Below are positions 42,958-52,641 of a DNA stretch of 64,000 bases, one piece after another. Location: contig PXQU01000016.1 of NCBI GenBank assembly GCA_003021785.1, positions 460,407-524,406 of the forward strand, given 5' to 3'. Origin of the DNA: Halobacteriales archaeon QH_7_65_31 (GTDB lineage Archaea; Halobacteriota; Halobacteria; Halobacteriales; Haloarculaceae). The position numbers and the translations under genes were made by a program. The notes under the pieces were generated by a model that saw only the letters and a list, made by a program, of their open reading frames with translations, had not been told where the DNA came from and did no database searches. Positions within the stretch are counted from its first letter, which is position 1; every line of letters starts with the position of its first letter.

Positions 42958-45423
42958 GTGCAACCTGAGTCGGCACTGCTGCTCGCTGCGCTCACGCTCC
43001 CGTTTCTCGGAGCCGCGCTCGTGCCGGTCGTCTATCGGCTGCTCGGAGAGCGGACGGCCTACTACGCCGCGGCTGTCGCCGGGGCGACGCTCCTCCTGCT
43101 CGCAGGAGAGTACGGCGCGGCGGTCGCGGCGGAGCCAGCGACGTCGGGAGTCACCTACCAGTGGATTCCGGCGCTCGATATCTCCTTTACGCTCTATCTG
43201 GACGGGCTCTCGTTACTGCTCGGCTTTCTCGCCTCGGGGGTCGGCGTGCTCGTGTTCGTCTACTCCGGCGGCTATATGCACGGGGAGTCGGGACAGGCGA
43301 AGTACTACGCGACGATGCTGGCGTTCATGGGATCGATGGTGGGTGTCGCGCTGGCCGCCGATCTCGTCGCGCTGTTCGTCTTCTGGGAGCTGACCTCCGT
43401 CACCTCCTTTGTCCTCATCGGCCACTACCAGCGGACGGACGCCGGTCGCTACGCCGCCCGGAAGTCGATGCTCATCACCGTCTCCGGCGGGCTGTTCATG
43501 CTCGTCGGCTTCCTCGTGTTGGCGGCCGCGAGCGGGCAGGCCGACGGGCTCTCCCGAACCCTCACCCTCGTCGGCACGCCCAACTCGCTCGTCGCGAACG
43601 CCGAGGCGGTTCGGGCCGCGCTCAAATCGAGTGGGCTGTTCGTGCCGGCGATCGTCCTCGTCGCGCTCGGTGCGGTGACGAAGTCCGCACAGGTCCCGTT
43701 CCACATCTGGCTCCCGAACGCGATGGAAGCGCCGACGCCCGTCTCGGCGTTTCTCCACTCCGCGACGATGGTGAAAGCCGGCGTCTATCTCGTCGGGCGG
43801 ATGCGACCGCTGTTCCTCTCCGAGACCGCGGTCCCCGCGTGGATGCTCGTCGTCGCTACTATCGGCTTGGTGTCGATGGCTATCACCGCGATTCTGGCGA
43901 TCGGTGCGACCGATATCAAGGAGCTGCTCGCCTACTCGACGGCCTCGCATCTCGGCCTGATCATCGCCGGCTACGGGCTGGCGAACGAGTACGGCGTCGA
44001 GACGGGGGCGTTCCACGTCCTGAACCACGCCGTGTTCAAGGCCGCGCTGTTCATGGTGGCCGGGATCATCGCGCACGAGGCCGGAACGCGTTACATCCCC
44101 GATCTCGGCGGGCTCCGTCGCGATCTCCCGATCACGGCCGGCATCACCGCCGTCGCCGCGCTCGGGATGGCCGGCGTCCCGCCGTTCAACGGCTTCTACT
44201 CCAAGGAGCTACTGTTCGAGGCGACCTACTACGTCGCTAGCCACGAGGGGGGACTCTTCTGGCTCTACCCCGCGATCGCGGTGTTCGGGAGCGTCTTCAC
44301 CTTCCTCTACTCGATCAAGTTCCTCTCGCTGTTCTTCGGTTCGAAGCCGGACGGACTCGACGCCCACCGGCCACCGCTCGCGATGCTGCTCCCGCCGCTC
44401 ACGCTCGCCGGCATCGCCTCGGTCATCGGGCTGAACGGCGTCCTCGGTACGTTCGACGTACAGCTCCCCGTCATCGGGGAGTTCCTGACGGCCGTGATCG
44501 ACGCGAGCGCGACGGAGCCACTCGAACACGGCTTCGAGTACCACGTGCCGACGACCCTCTCTCCGTACTTCCTGATGAGTCTTCTCACCATCGCGCTCGG
44601 CGTCGTCTCGTACCCGTTTTACGACCGGCTCCACCACACCGTACGCCGACTCCGCGCGCTCCCGCCGGTGAGTCCGAACTGGTACTACGACACCGCGGTT
44701 TCGGGGGTGAACGGTCTCTCGCGGTCGGTCGCGCGCACCGTCCACGACCGGCGGTTCCGACGCTACGCGTTCACCGTCGTCACTGCCGTCTGTCTGCTCA
44801 CGCTCGGTGGCTACGCCGCCGCCGGCGTGACGCTTCCGACCTTCGACGGTGTCGCCGTGACGATCCCCGTCGCCCTCGTGCTCGTGACGGCCGTGCTCGG
44901 TGCGATCGCCGTCACCCGCGCGCCGTCGCACATCGCGGGCGTGCTCACGCTGTCGATTCTCGGCTTCATGGTCGCGATCTTCTTCGTGTTGAGCGATGCG
45001 CCCGATCTCGCCCTGACGCAGCTCGTCATCGAGACGCTGCTGCTCGTCATCTTCCTGCTCGTGCTCGACAAGCTCCCGACGTGGTACGGCGAGGTGCGAC
45101 GGTCGCGGCTCGTCACCGATACGCTGCTGTCGGGCGTCGTCGGCGTGACCGTCTTCCTGACGGTGCTTCTCACGACCGCGGCGAGTCCCTCGGAGTCGAT
45201 CGCCGGTCGGTTCGTCGAGCTCGCGCCGGTTCCGGCCGACCACGGGCTGTGGATTCTGGAGCACGGCGGCGGTAACAACATCGTCAACGTCATTCTCGTC
45301 GATTTCCGCGCGTTCGATACGCTGGGTGAGATCAGCGTCATCGCGATGGCAGCGCTGTCGGTCCTCACACTCATCGGTATGCGCGGTCACGGCCGCGGCG
45401 ACGAGGGAGGTGAGTCGGCGTGA
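42958..45423 (+). CDS. mrpA: Mrp-type Na+/H+ antiporter subunit A
   Basis: 821 residues with about 20 membrane helices. The NuoL-like core includes VKAGVYLVGRMRPLF and STASHLGLIIAGYGL, and the C-terminal part (LALTQLVIETLLLVIFLLVLDK) is the MrpA-specific extension. It forms the ion-translocating core of the multisubunit antiporter. GTG start supported by TATA spacing; the stop overlaps mrpB as GTGA. Confidence 0.94.
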   Translation: MQPESALLLAALTLPFLGAALVPVVYRLLGERTAYYAAAVAGATLLLLAGEYGAAVAAEPATSGVTYQWIPALDISFTLYLDGLSLLLGFLASGVGVLVFVYSGGYMHGESGQAKYYATMLAFMGSMVGVALAADLVALFVFWELTSVTSFVLIGHYQRTDAGRYAARKSMLITVSGGLFMLVGFLVLAAASGQADGLSRTLTLVGTPNSLVANAEAVRAALKSSGLFVPAIVLVALGAVTKSAQVPFHIWLPNAMEAPTPVSAFLHSATMVKAGVYLVGRMRPLFLSETAVPAWMLVVATIGLVSMAITAILAIGATDIKELLAYSTASHLGLIIAGYGLANEYGVETGAFHVLNHAVFKAALFMVAGIIAHEAGTRYIPDLGGLRRDLPITAGITAVAALGMAGVPPFNGFYSKELLFEATYYVASHEGGLFWLYPAIAVFGSVFTFLYSIKFLSLFFGSKPDGLDAHRPPLAMLLPPLTLAGIASVIGLNGVLGTFDVQLPVIGEFLTAVIDASATEPLEHGFEYHVPTTLSPYFLMSLLTIALGVVSYPFYDRLHHTVRRLRALPPVSPNWYYDTAVSGVNGLSRSVARTVHDRRFRRYAFTVVTAVCLLTLGGYAAAGVTLPTFDGVAVTIPVALVLVTAVLGAIAVTRAPSHIAGVLTLSILGFMVAIFFVLSDAPDLALTQLVIETLLLVIFLLVLDKLPTWYGEVRRSRLVTDTLLSGVVGVTVFLTVLLTTAASPSESIAGRFVELAPVPADHGLWILEHGGGNNIVNVILVDFRAFDTLGEISVIAMAALSVLTLIGMRGHGRGDEGGESA

Positions 45424-45917
45424 CGACCGACCGTCAGCCGACCGTCATCGCGCGGACGGTCACGCGCGTCGTCGTCCCGTTCATCCTGTTGACGGCACTG
45501 GCCCTGCTGTTTCAGGGACACAATCTCCCGGGCGGCGGCTTCATCGCCGGCGTGCTCACCTGCACGGCGTTCGCACTCGTCTACATCATCTACGGGCGGG
45601 AGTCGCTGCGGACCCTGCTGGGGATCGCCGCCGACGGGCCGGGTGTCCTCGGTGGAATAACCGGGCTGTACGCACGCCTGTTCGCTGTCGGACTGCTCGT
45701 CGCCGCGACCGGCGGGGTCGTCTCGATGGCACTCGGCTACCCGTTCCTCACGCAGGCGGTCCTCTATCTGAGCGACCTGCCGGTCGTCCACGCGCTCACG
45801 GCGGTCCCGGGCGTCGGCACGCTCGAACTGGCGAGCGCGTTCGTCTTCGATCTCGGCGTCTACGCCGTCGTCGTCGGTGGACTGTTGAGCGTCCTCTCGG
45901 TGGTGGGTCGCGAATGA
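45420..45917 (+). CDS. mrpB: Mrp antiporter subunit B
   Basis: 165 residues from a GTG overlapping the mrpA stop. The MnhB signature PFILLTALALLFQGHNLPGGGFIAG is present. Integral membrane subunit; second in the coupled gene chain. Confidence 0.93.
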   Translation: MTTDRQPTVIARTVTRVVVPFILLTALALLFQGHNLPGGGFIAGVLTCTAFALVYIIYGRESLRTLLGIAADGPGVLGGITGLYARLFAVGLLVAATGGVVSMALGYPFLTQAVLYLSDLPVVHALTAVPGVGTLELASAFVFDLGVYAVVVGGLLSVLSVVGRE

Positions 45918-46294
45918 GCGTCTCGTTCGTGCTGGCCGGCGTCCTCGGACTGCTGTTCGCCCTCGGGACCTTCCTCCTCCTGCGCCGCGACGTGGTGCGT
46001 GTCGTCTGGGGCGTGACCATCATCGCACAGGCGACGAACGTGTATCTCGTGACGATGGGCGGGTTCGCGGGAAGCGTCCCGGTTCTCGCCGGCCACGGCG
46101 GTCACGGCGGCGGGCACGTGGCGGTTCAGGACCCGCTCGTGCAGGCGCTCGTCCTGACGGCGATCGTCATCGGTTTCGGGACGACGGCCTTCGCGCTCGT
46201 GTTGACCTATCGCGTCTATCAGGAGCACGGGACCATCGACCTCGAAGGCCTCGCGGAGTCGAGTGAGAGACCGGAGACCGGGGGTGAGCGGTGA
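45914..46294 (+). CDS. mrpC: Mrp antiporter subunit C
   Basis: 126 residues; NuoK-like three-helix protein (VTIIAQATNVYLVTMG and PLVQALVLTAIVIGFG). A His/Gly-rich loop (GHGGHGGGH) is unusual and could bind metal. ATG overlaps the mrpB stop as ATGA. Confidence 0.92.
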   Translation: MSVSFVLAGVLGLLFALGTFLLLRRDVVRVVWGVTIIAQATNVYLVTMGGFAGSVPVLAGHGGHGGGHVAVQDPLVQALVLTAIVIGFGTTAFALVLTYRVYQEHGTIDLEGLAESSERPETGGER

Positions 46295-47859
46295 TGGATC
46301 CGACACACGTCGCCGTCGTCCCCCTGCTCGTGCCGCTGTTCGCCGCGGTAGCGACGCTCCTCCTGCGGCCGTATCCGACGCTCCAGCGGGGGGCCAGCGC
46401 GATCGGTGGCGTCGGCTATCTCGTCGCCGTCGCCGCGCTCGTGCGCGCAGTGACAGCGGACGCCGACGGCTATCTCGTCTACGCGCTCGCCGGCTGGGAC
46501 GCACCGGTCGGCATCGTCCTCGTCGCCGACGCGCTCTCGGCGTTCATGCTCACGATCGCCGCGATCGTCGGCGTCGCGGCGCTGCTCTACTCGCTGGCGT
46601 ACGTCGACGCCGAGGACCAGCGGCTCTCGTACCACTCGCTGTTCCACTTCGTCCTGCTCGGGGTGACCGGGGCGTTCCTCACCGGCGATCTGTTCAACCT
46701 GTTCGTCTGGTTCGAGGTGATGTTGATGGCGAGCTACGTGCTCGTCGTCTTCTACTCCGGGCCGGAACACACCCGCGCCGCGCTCCACTACACCGTCTTG
46801 AATCTGCTCGGCGGCGCGCTCATGCTGCTGTCCATCGGTGGGCTCTACGCGACGACCGGGACGCTCAACATGGCGGACATGGCACACCGGCTCGCCAACG
46901 CCGCCGAGTACGGGATCGACCCCGCGCCCGTGCTCGGGCTGTCGGCACTGCTGTTCGCCGTCTTCGCACTCAAAGCCGGTATCGTCCCGTTCCAGTTCTG
47001 GGTCCCCGACTCTTACCGAGCCGCTCCCGTCCCGGTGACGGCGGTCCTCGCCGGCGTCGTGAAGAAGGTCGGGATCTACGCCATCATCCGGGTCTACTTC
47101 ACCGTGCTCTCGGGGGCTGCCCTTGACGTCTCGCTCCCCTTCGTGGCTGGTGACTCTGTACTGGCGTACTTCGGGCCGGTGCTATTAGTGATGGCCGCCG
47201 GTAGTATCATCCTCGGCGGGATCGGTGCGGTGAACCAGCCCGATCTCGACGGGCTGCTCGCGTACTCCTCGATCGGGCAGGTCGGCTTCATCGCCCTCTC
47301 GCTCGCCGTCGCGGCGAGCGCACCGTTCGGAAGCGAGGTGATGCTCGTCGGGATCGCCGCCGCGCTCGTCTACTCGCTGAACCACGGGCTCGCGAAGGGG
47401 GCGCTGTTCCTCTCGGTCGGCGTGATCCGCCGCGGCGTCGGCTCCGTCGAGTTCGCCGATCTCGGCGGGCTGTCGGAGCGTGATCCGGTGTTCGCCGGCG
47501 GCTTCTTCGTGGGCGCGCTCGCACTCATCGGTATCCCGCCGTTGTCGGGCTTCTTCGGGAAGTTCCTCGTCTTCGATACCGCCGTTCGCGCGGAGGCGTG
47601 GCTCGCCCTCGGGCTCGCCCTCGTCGGGGCCGTCCTGACAATCGCGTACTTCTCGCGGGCGTGGAACCGCGCGTTCTGGGGTGAGCCGGTCGCGTTCGAT
47701 CCGCAGCCGCGGCTCACGCTCGTCGTGGTCGTCCTCGGCGTCGGGCTGCTGCTCGTCGGGATCGGGTTCCAGCCGATCGCCGACGCCGCACAGCGTGCCT
47801 CTGAGGCCGCGGTGAGTCGAAGCGACTACATCGACGCGGTGCTGGAGGTGGGACGATGA
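46294..47859 (+). CDS. mrpD: Mrp antiporter subunit D
   Basis: 521 residues, NuoM/N-like proton-pumping family with about 14 helices. Recognisable stretches are GAFLTGDLFNLFVWFEVMLMASYVL and LAYSSIGQVGFIALSLAVA. A GTG at 46291 also in frame gives one more residue. Overlaps the mrpC stop. Confidence 0.94.
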   Translation: MDPTHVAVVPLLVPLFAAVATLLLRPYPTLQRGASAIGGVGYLVAVAALVRAVTADADGYLVYALAGWDAPVGIVLVADALSAFMLTIAAIVGVAALLYSLAYVDAEDQRLSYHSLFHFVLLGVTGAFLTGDLFNLFVWFEVMLMASYVLVVFYSGPEHTRAALHYTVLNLLGGALMLLSIGGLYATTGTLNMADMAHRLANAAEYGIDPAPVLGLSALLFAVFALKAGIVPFQFWVPDSYRAAPVPVTAVLAGVVKKVGIYAIIRVYFTVLSGAALDVSLPFVAGDSVLAYFGPVLLVMAAGSIILGGIGAVNQPDLDGLLAYSSIGQVGFIALSLAVAASAPFGSEVMLVGIAAALVYSLNHGLAKGALFLSVGVIRRGVGSVEFADLGGLSERDPVFAGGFFVGALALIGIPPLSGFFGKFLVFDTAVRAEAWLALGLALVGAVLTIAYFSRAWNRAFWGEPVAFDPQPRLTLVVVVLGVGLLLVGIGFQPIADAAQRASEAAVSRSDYIDAVLEVGR

Positions 47860-48416
47860 GCCGGAAGTGGCCCGTCGTCGGGCTCGGGCTGGCCGTATTA
47901 TGGCTGTTCATCCGGGGCGTGACGCCGGCGACCGTCGTTGGTGAGACCGCCATCGGACTCGGCGTCGGCCTCCCGCTCGCGTACGGACTCCGCCGGTTCT
48001 ACACCGACACGCTCGCGCTCAGCGCGCTCGCTCGCGCCGTCCCGTACGCGCTCCGCTATCTCGCCGTCTTCCTACGGGAGCTGGTGACGGCGAACGTCGA
48101 GGTCGCCTACCGCGTGCTCTCGCCGTCGATGCCCATCGACCCGGACGTGATCGCGGTCCCGCTCCGGGTCGAGAGCGACGCCGCGGTCACGACGATCGCC
48201 AACTCGATCACGCTCACGCCGGGAACACTCACGATGGATCACGACACCGAGACCAACACGCTCTACGTGCACGCGATCGCGGGCGAGACGGACGCCGTGG
48301 TCGCGCCGATCCGAACGTGGGAGGATTACGCCATCCGCATCTTCGACGAGGATGTCTCCCCGACCGACCCAGCACCGCCCGCGCGCAGCGGGAGCCGAGG
48401 TGGTCGCCGTGAGTGA
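47856..48416 (+). CDS. mrpE: Mrp antiporter subunit E
   Basis: 186 residues; two N-terminal helices then the soluble MnhE domain with ITLTPGTLTMD. ATGA overlap with mrpD. The C-terminus is Arg/Ser rich where it overlaps mrpF. Confidence 0.92.
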   Translation: MSRKWPVVGLGLAVLWLFIRGVTPATVVGETAIGLGVGLPLAYGLRRFYTDTLALSALARAVPYALRYLAVFLRELVTANVEVAYRVLSPSMPIDPDVIAVPLRVESDAAVTTIANSITLTPGTLTMDHDTETNTLYVHAIAGETDAVVAPIRTWEDYAIRIFDEDVSPTDPAPPARSGSRGGRRE

Positions 48417-48690
48417 GCCGCTGCTCGACACCGCTGTCACGGTCGGACTCGTCGCCACCGCGCTGGTGACGCTGCTCGCCGGCTACCGCATCGTCGTCGG
48501 GCCGACGACCCCCGACCGCGTCGTCGGACTCGACACGATCGCGACGAACGTGGTCGCCGTCGCCGCGCTGTACGCCATCGGGACCGGTCGCGGCCTGTTT
48601 CTGGACGTGGCGCTCGTGCTCGCCATCATCGGCTTCATCAGCACGATCGCCGTCGCACGCTTCCTCACGGAGGGTGAGATCATCGAATGA
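48409..48690 (+). CDS. mrpF: Mrp antiporter subunit F
   Basis: 93 residues with three helices; the MnhF pattern is RIVVGPTTPDRVVGLDTI. GTG 48409 overlaps the end of mrpE; GTG 48400 would add three residues. Length fits the family. Confidence 0.88.
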   Translation: MSEPLLDTAVTVGLVATALVTLLAGYRIVVGPTTPDRVVGLDTIATNVVAVAALYAIGTGRGLFLDVALVLAIIGFISTIAVARFLTEGEIIE

Positions 48691-49034
48691 TCCGAACGTA
48701 CCTGACTGTCCTGCTCGTCGCTATTGGCGCGTTCTTCCTGCTCGTCGGCACGGTCGGGCTGCTCCGACTGCCGGACGTGTACAACCGGATGCACGCCACC
48801 TCGAAGGCGACGACGATCGGCGCGTCGAGCACACTGCTCGCGAGCCTCGTCCACTTCGGCCCGCAGGGAGCCGGTCTCGTCTCGCTGGTCGCGATCGTCT
48901 TTCTGTTCGTCACGGCTCCGACCGGCTCACACGTCATCAGCCGGAGCGCACGGCGGCTCGGCGTCGAGTTCGCCGCCGGCGCGCGCTGGCCCGACGGTGA
49001 GAGCGACGAGGGGGACGACCCGACCGAGCGGTAA
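48687..49034 (+). CDS. mrpG: Mrp antiporter subunit G
   Basis: 115 residues; the MnhG stretch VGTVGLLRLPDVYNRMHATSKATT is unmistakable. ATGA overlap with mrpF. Last gene of the complete A-G operon, which ends 1 base before the convergent coaBC stop. Confidence 0.94.
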   Translation: MIRTYLTVLLVAIGAFFLLVGTVGLLRLPDVYNRMHATSKATTIGASSTLLASLVHFGPQGAGLVSLVAIVFLFVTAPTGSHVISRSARRLGVEFAAGARWPDGESDEGDDPTER

Positions 49035-49035
49035 A

Positions 49036-50208
49036 CTACGCGTCCGAGACCAGTTCGCTCGCCAGCTCGTCCGCGAGACCGGTCGCCACCTCGGGCTTCG
49101 TCCCCGCGTACGTCGTCGTCTCGTCGGGACGCACGACCACGACCCGCGTCTCCTCGCCTCCGAGCGCGTCCGCCCGATTGGCGACGACGAAGGAGAGCTC
49201 GACCCGCTCCAGCTGTTTGCGGGCCGCGGCGGCGAGCGTCTCGTCGTCGCCGACCGTTTCGAGCTTGAATCCCACCATCGTGAGCTCCGGCGCGCTCGCC
49301 CGCACGGTGTCGAGCAGCTTCGGCGTCGGCTCCAGTTCGAGCGTCAGCTCACCGCCCGAGCGGAGCTTCTCGTCGCTCGGCTCCGTCGTGTAATCCGAGA
49401 TGGCCGCCGCGGAGACGAGCGCGTCTGCGCCGTCCTCGACCGTCTCGGTCGCGGCTTCGGTCATCGCTGCCGCCGACTCGACGCGCTCGACGGTCGCGTA
49501 CGGCACGTCTCCGCCGTCGTGCAGCAGCGTCACGTCGGCTCCGCGGACGTAACAGGCCCGCGCGAGCGCACGGCCCGTCTTCCCCGATGCGCGGTTCGTC
49601 AGCACGCGAACCGGGTCGATCGCCTCGCTCGTCGCCCCGCTCGTGACGACGACGTGTCGACCGGCGAGCGAGCCGTCACCTGCCACGCGGGCCGTCGTCG
49701 CGACGATGGCTTCCTCCGTCGCTATCTTCGCTTTCCCCTCCTCCAAGCGCGGATCGACGAACGTCACGCCCCACGAGTCGAGGGTGTCGAGGGAGTCGAG
49801 CACGCCGGGGTGGTCGTACATCGGCTCGTGCATCGCCGGCGCGACGACCAGCGGAACCCCCTGTCCGAGCGCGGTCGTCGCACACGTCGTCACCGTCGTG
49901 TCGTCGATACCAGCCGCGATCTTCCCGACCGTGTTCGCGGTCGCCGGCGCGAGCAGGAACACGTCCCCCCAGCCGTCCTCGCCGAACAGCTCGACGTGTT
50001 CGATCCGTCCGGTGATCTCGGTCACGACCTCGTGTTCGGTCGCGAACTCCAAGGCCCACGGATGGACGATACCGCGCGCGCTGTCGGTCATGACGGCTCT
50101 GACGGTCGCGCCCGCTCGCCGTAGCTCGTGAGCCAGCTCGACCGTCTTGACGGCGGCTATCGATCCCGAGACGCCGAGAACGACGTTCGTGTCGGCGAGG
50201 ACGCTCAT
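49036..50208 (-). CDS. coaBC: Bifunctional phosphopantothenoylcysteine decarboxylase/phosphopantothenate--cysteine ligase
   Basis: 390 residues; two steps of coenzyme A synthesis. The N-terminal flavin decarboxylase domain has GVSGSIAAVKTVELAHEL and PAMHEPMYDHPG; the C-terminal ligase domain begins VVVTSGATSEAIDPVRVLTN and ends NRADAL. Convergent with mrpG. Confidence 0.95.
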   Translation of the reverse strand: MSVLADTNVVLGVSGSIAAVKTVELAHELRRAGATVRAVMTDSARGIVHPWALEFATEHEVVTEITGRIEHVELFGEDGWGDVFLLAPATANTVGKIAAGIDDTTVTTCATTALGQGVPLVVAPAMHEPMYDHPGVLDSLDTLDSWGVTFVDPRLEEGKAKIATEEAIVATTARVAGDGSLAGRHVVVTSGATSEAIDPVRVLTNRASGKTGRALARACYVRGADVTLLHDGGDVPYATVERVESAAAMTEAATETVEDGADALVSAAAISDYTTEPSDEKLRSGGELTLELEPTPKLLDTVRASAPELTMVGFKLETVGDDETLAAAARKQLERVELSFVVANRADALGGEETRVVVVRPDETTTYAGTKPEVATGLADELASELVSDA

Positions 50209-50333
50209 ATCTCAGCTCCGGCGGGCGGCCTAATCAGTGTTCGCCGTTCCACTGCGATCAGTCCGAGTCGATCGCACCCCGTACCCCGTCGTCGGCCCGG
50301 AGTGCTTAGGAGGCTGTGTCTGCTACCGGTGCT

Positions 50334-50858
50334 GTGGACGCCGTCGAGCTTCAGACCGTCGTGTACGCGCCCAGAGCGGAGCTGTTCGACTTCCTCGTCG
50401 ACTTCACGCGGTACGCTCGCTACTCGAAGTATCTCGACGGCGTCGAGGGGTTCGGCGACGGCCGCGAGGGAACCGAGTACGAGCTCACCTTCTCGTGGTG
50501 GAAGCTCTCATACACCGCTCGGTCTCGCGTCACCGAAATCGACCCACAGACCCGTATCGCGTGGGAGCTGACGAAGGACATCGACGCGCACGGCTACTGG
50601 AAGCTCGACGATACGACGCCGCCGGACGGGGAGACGGACGCCACGACCGTCACGTTCCGGGCCGCGTTCGCGCCCGACTCCGCCGACACGACCGCGATCC
50701 CGCTGCCGACGCTCGTCTCGTGGGACTGGGTCATCGAGAAGGCGAAACCGAAGATACAGTCGGAGGCCGAACGCGTCGTTCGCCGCGCTGTCAAGGACAT
50801 AGAGGGGACGAGCCGGCCCGTCGAGCTGGAGATCACGACCCGACCGGATTCGGTGTGA
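50334..50858 (+). CDS. SRPBCC (START/polyketide-cyclase-like) protein
   Basis: 174 residues with the SRPBCC beginning VELQTVVYAPRAELFDFLVDFTRYARYSKYLDGV, a ligand-binding helix-grip fold. GTG 50334 is 27 nt after a CTTAGG box; GTG 50316 is too close to that box. Ligand unknown. Confidence 0.8.
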   Translation: MDAVELQTVVYAPRAELFDFLVDFTRYARYSKYLDGVEGFGDGREGTEYELTFSWWKLSYTARSRVTEIDPQTRIAWELTKDIDAHGYWKLDDTTPPDGETDATTVTFRAAFAPDSADTTAIPLPTLVSWDWVIEKAKPKIQSEAERVVRRAVKDIEGTSRPVELEITTRPDSV

Positions 50859-50868
50859 CGGGTCGCCG

Positions 50869-51450
50869 CTACTGCTCGTCGTAGCCGCCGCCGAAGCGCA
50901 TCAGGAAGTAGGCCAGCCCGAGGGTCGCGCCGATCCCGATCGTGCCGGCGAGCCCGAGTACCTTCGCCGGGTCCGGAATCTCCGGCGGTCCCTGTGCCGG
51001 TGCTGGCGTGGAGATCTCCTCGACGACCTCGATCGCGCCGACCATACCGAGACTCTCGTGGGGCGTACAGACGTACTCGTACGTGCCGAGCGTCTCGAAC
51101 GTGTGGCTGTACTCCGTCCCCGAGTCGAAGACGACGCCGGCCTCGCCTTTCCCCTCCCACGTCGCCTCGTCGGGAACCGAGTCGGGGACGACGTTGTGGC
51201 CGTCGGAGTCCCAGACGAAGTTGACCGTCGTTCCGGGGAGCACCTGTAGCTCCTCGGGGTCGTACACCGTCTCGCCGCCCGGACCGACGGTGACGGTCTC
51301 TGTCGTCCCCTCGCCGGGAAGGCCCTCGGAGTCGGTCTCAGTTCCATCCTCCTGTGCGGCCGCAGTACCGACAAGCCCGCTCGCGGCCGCCGCGCCGGTC
51401 GAGGTACGCAGGAAGCCGCGCCGACTGACGGAACGCTCGTCGCTGCTCAT
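50869..51450 (-). CDS. Membrane-anchored halocyanin (blue copper protein)
   Basis: 193 residues. A Tat signal (SRRGFLRTS), an acidic linker, and a plastocyanin domain with ligands in SDGHNVV, YVCTPHESLGM (His, Cys, His, Met). A C-terminal helix (LAGTIGIGATLGLAYFLM) anchors it. Likely an outer-face electron carrier. Related in design to the halocyanin at 58804. Confidence 0.9.
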   Translation of the reverse strand: MSSDERSVSRRGFLRTSTGAAAASGLVGTAAAQEDGTETDSEGLPGEGTTETVTVGPGGETVYDPEELQVLPGTTVNFVWDSDGHNVVPDSVPDEATWEGKGEAGVVFDSGTEYSHTFETLGTYEYVCTPHESLGMVGAIEVVEEISTPAPAQGPPEIPDPAKVLGLAGTIGIGATLGLAYFLMRFGGGYDEQ

Positions 51451-51497
51451 ACGCTACGTTGGAAACACGTTCTCCTGAAGCTTCCGTTTCGACTCGG

Positions 51498-52559
51498 CTA
51501 CAGCCGGTAATCCGTCGAGCCGTCCTCCGTCTCAAGTGCAGCGACCAGCAGGTCAATCCCCGCCTCGATATCGTCGATATGGATGCTCTCGGTCACGGTG
51601 TGGAGATACCGGGTCGGGAACGAGATGGCTCCCGCCGGCGTCGCACCGCCGGCGAACTGGAGTCCGGCGGTGTCCGTTCCGCCCGAAGGGAGGATCTCCG
51701 GCTGGTGTGGGATACCGCGGTCCTCGGCCAGTTCGGTCAGCCGTCGGTGGACCGTCGGGTTCGTGATCGTCGAGCCGTCCTTCAGCTTGACGCCCGCACC
51801 GCCGCCGAGTTCGGTCACGCGATCGGGGTCCGAGAAGTTCGGCCCGTCGTTCGCGACCGTCGTGTCCAGCCCGTAGGCCACGTCGGCGTCGATATCGACG
51901 CCGAGTGCCTGTGCACCGCGCAGTCCGACCTCCTCCTGAACCGTCGCGGCGAGATGGATCGTGGCCGTTGGCGATTCGAGCCGGCGCGCGGCCTCGATGA
52001 GTGCGAACACCGAAACGCGGTTGTCGAGCGCCTTCCCGGTGACGTGCTCGCCCATCAGCGTCGTCGACTGTTGGGTCGTCACGACGTCACCGACGCTCAC
52101 GAGGTCGGCCACCTCGTCGCCGTCGCGTCCCAGATCGACGTAGACGTCCTCGACCTCGTCGTCGCCCTCGATGGCGCTCTCGTCGAGCGTGTGCGGCGGC
52201 GGACTCCCGATGACGCCCGTGAGATCCCCGTCGTCGGTGTGGACGGTGACGCGCTGTGCCTTCAGCACGCGAGCGTCCCATCCCCCGAGCGCGTCGAGTT
52301 TGAGATACCCCTCGTCGGTGACGTGTCGCACCATGAATCCGATCTCGTCCATGTGGGCCGCGACGACGACGTGCTGGTCGCCCGTCCCCTCGATCGTGCC
52401 GACGAGGTTCCCCATCCCGTCGCTCGCGAGTGCGTCCACCTCGTCGGTCAGCTCCCGACGGACGATATCGCGGATACGTCCCTCGTAGCCCGGAACGCCG
52501 CTGGTCTCCGTCAGCTCCTGTAACAGGTCGAAATCGAACGGAAGTGTCTCATCTGCCAT
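51498..52559 (-). CDS. M42 family metallopeptidase (2)
   Basis: 353 residues, same length and domain layout as the gene at 8627. Metal and catalytic sites: VAAHMDEIGFM, DNRVSVFALI, VQEEVGLRGAQ, GLDTTVAND. Divergent from the M28 peptidase. Confidence 0.9.
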   Translation of the reverse strand: MADETLPFDFDLLQELTETSGVPGYEGRIRDIVRRELTDEVDALASDGMGNLVGTIEGTGDQHVVVAAHMDEIGFMVRHVTDEGYLKLDALGGWDARVLKAQRVTVHTDDGDLTGVIGSPPPHTLDESAIEGDDEVEDVYVDLGRDGDEVADLVSVGDVVTTQQSTTLMGEHVTGKALDNRVSVFALIEAARRLESPTATIHLAATVQEEVGLRGAQALGVDIDADVAYGLDTTVANDGPNFSDPDRVTELGGGAGVKLKDGSTITNPTVHRRLTELAEDRGIPHQPEILPSGGTDTAGLQFAGGATPAGAISFPTRYLHTVTESIHIDDIEAGIDLLVAALETEDGSTDYRL

Positions 52560-52641
52560 ATCCGCCGTTCAGTGAGGAGCGACTAAGCGATGGTGGTTCG
52601 CCAATGGGAACTACTAACAGGCTCGCCGTCGCCCGTGTGGT

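Noticed and set aside
44209-45390. 393-codon minus-strand frame over mrpA
   Set aside because: Composition dominated by Arg/Glu/Asp from antisense reading of membrane codons.
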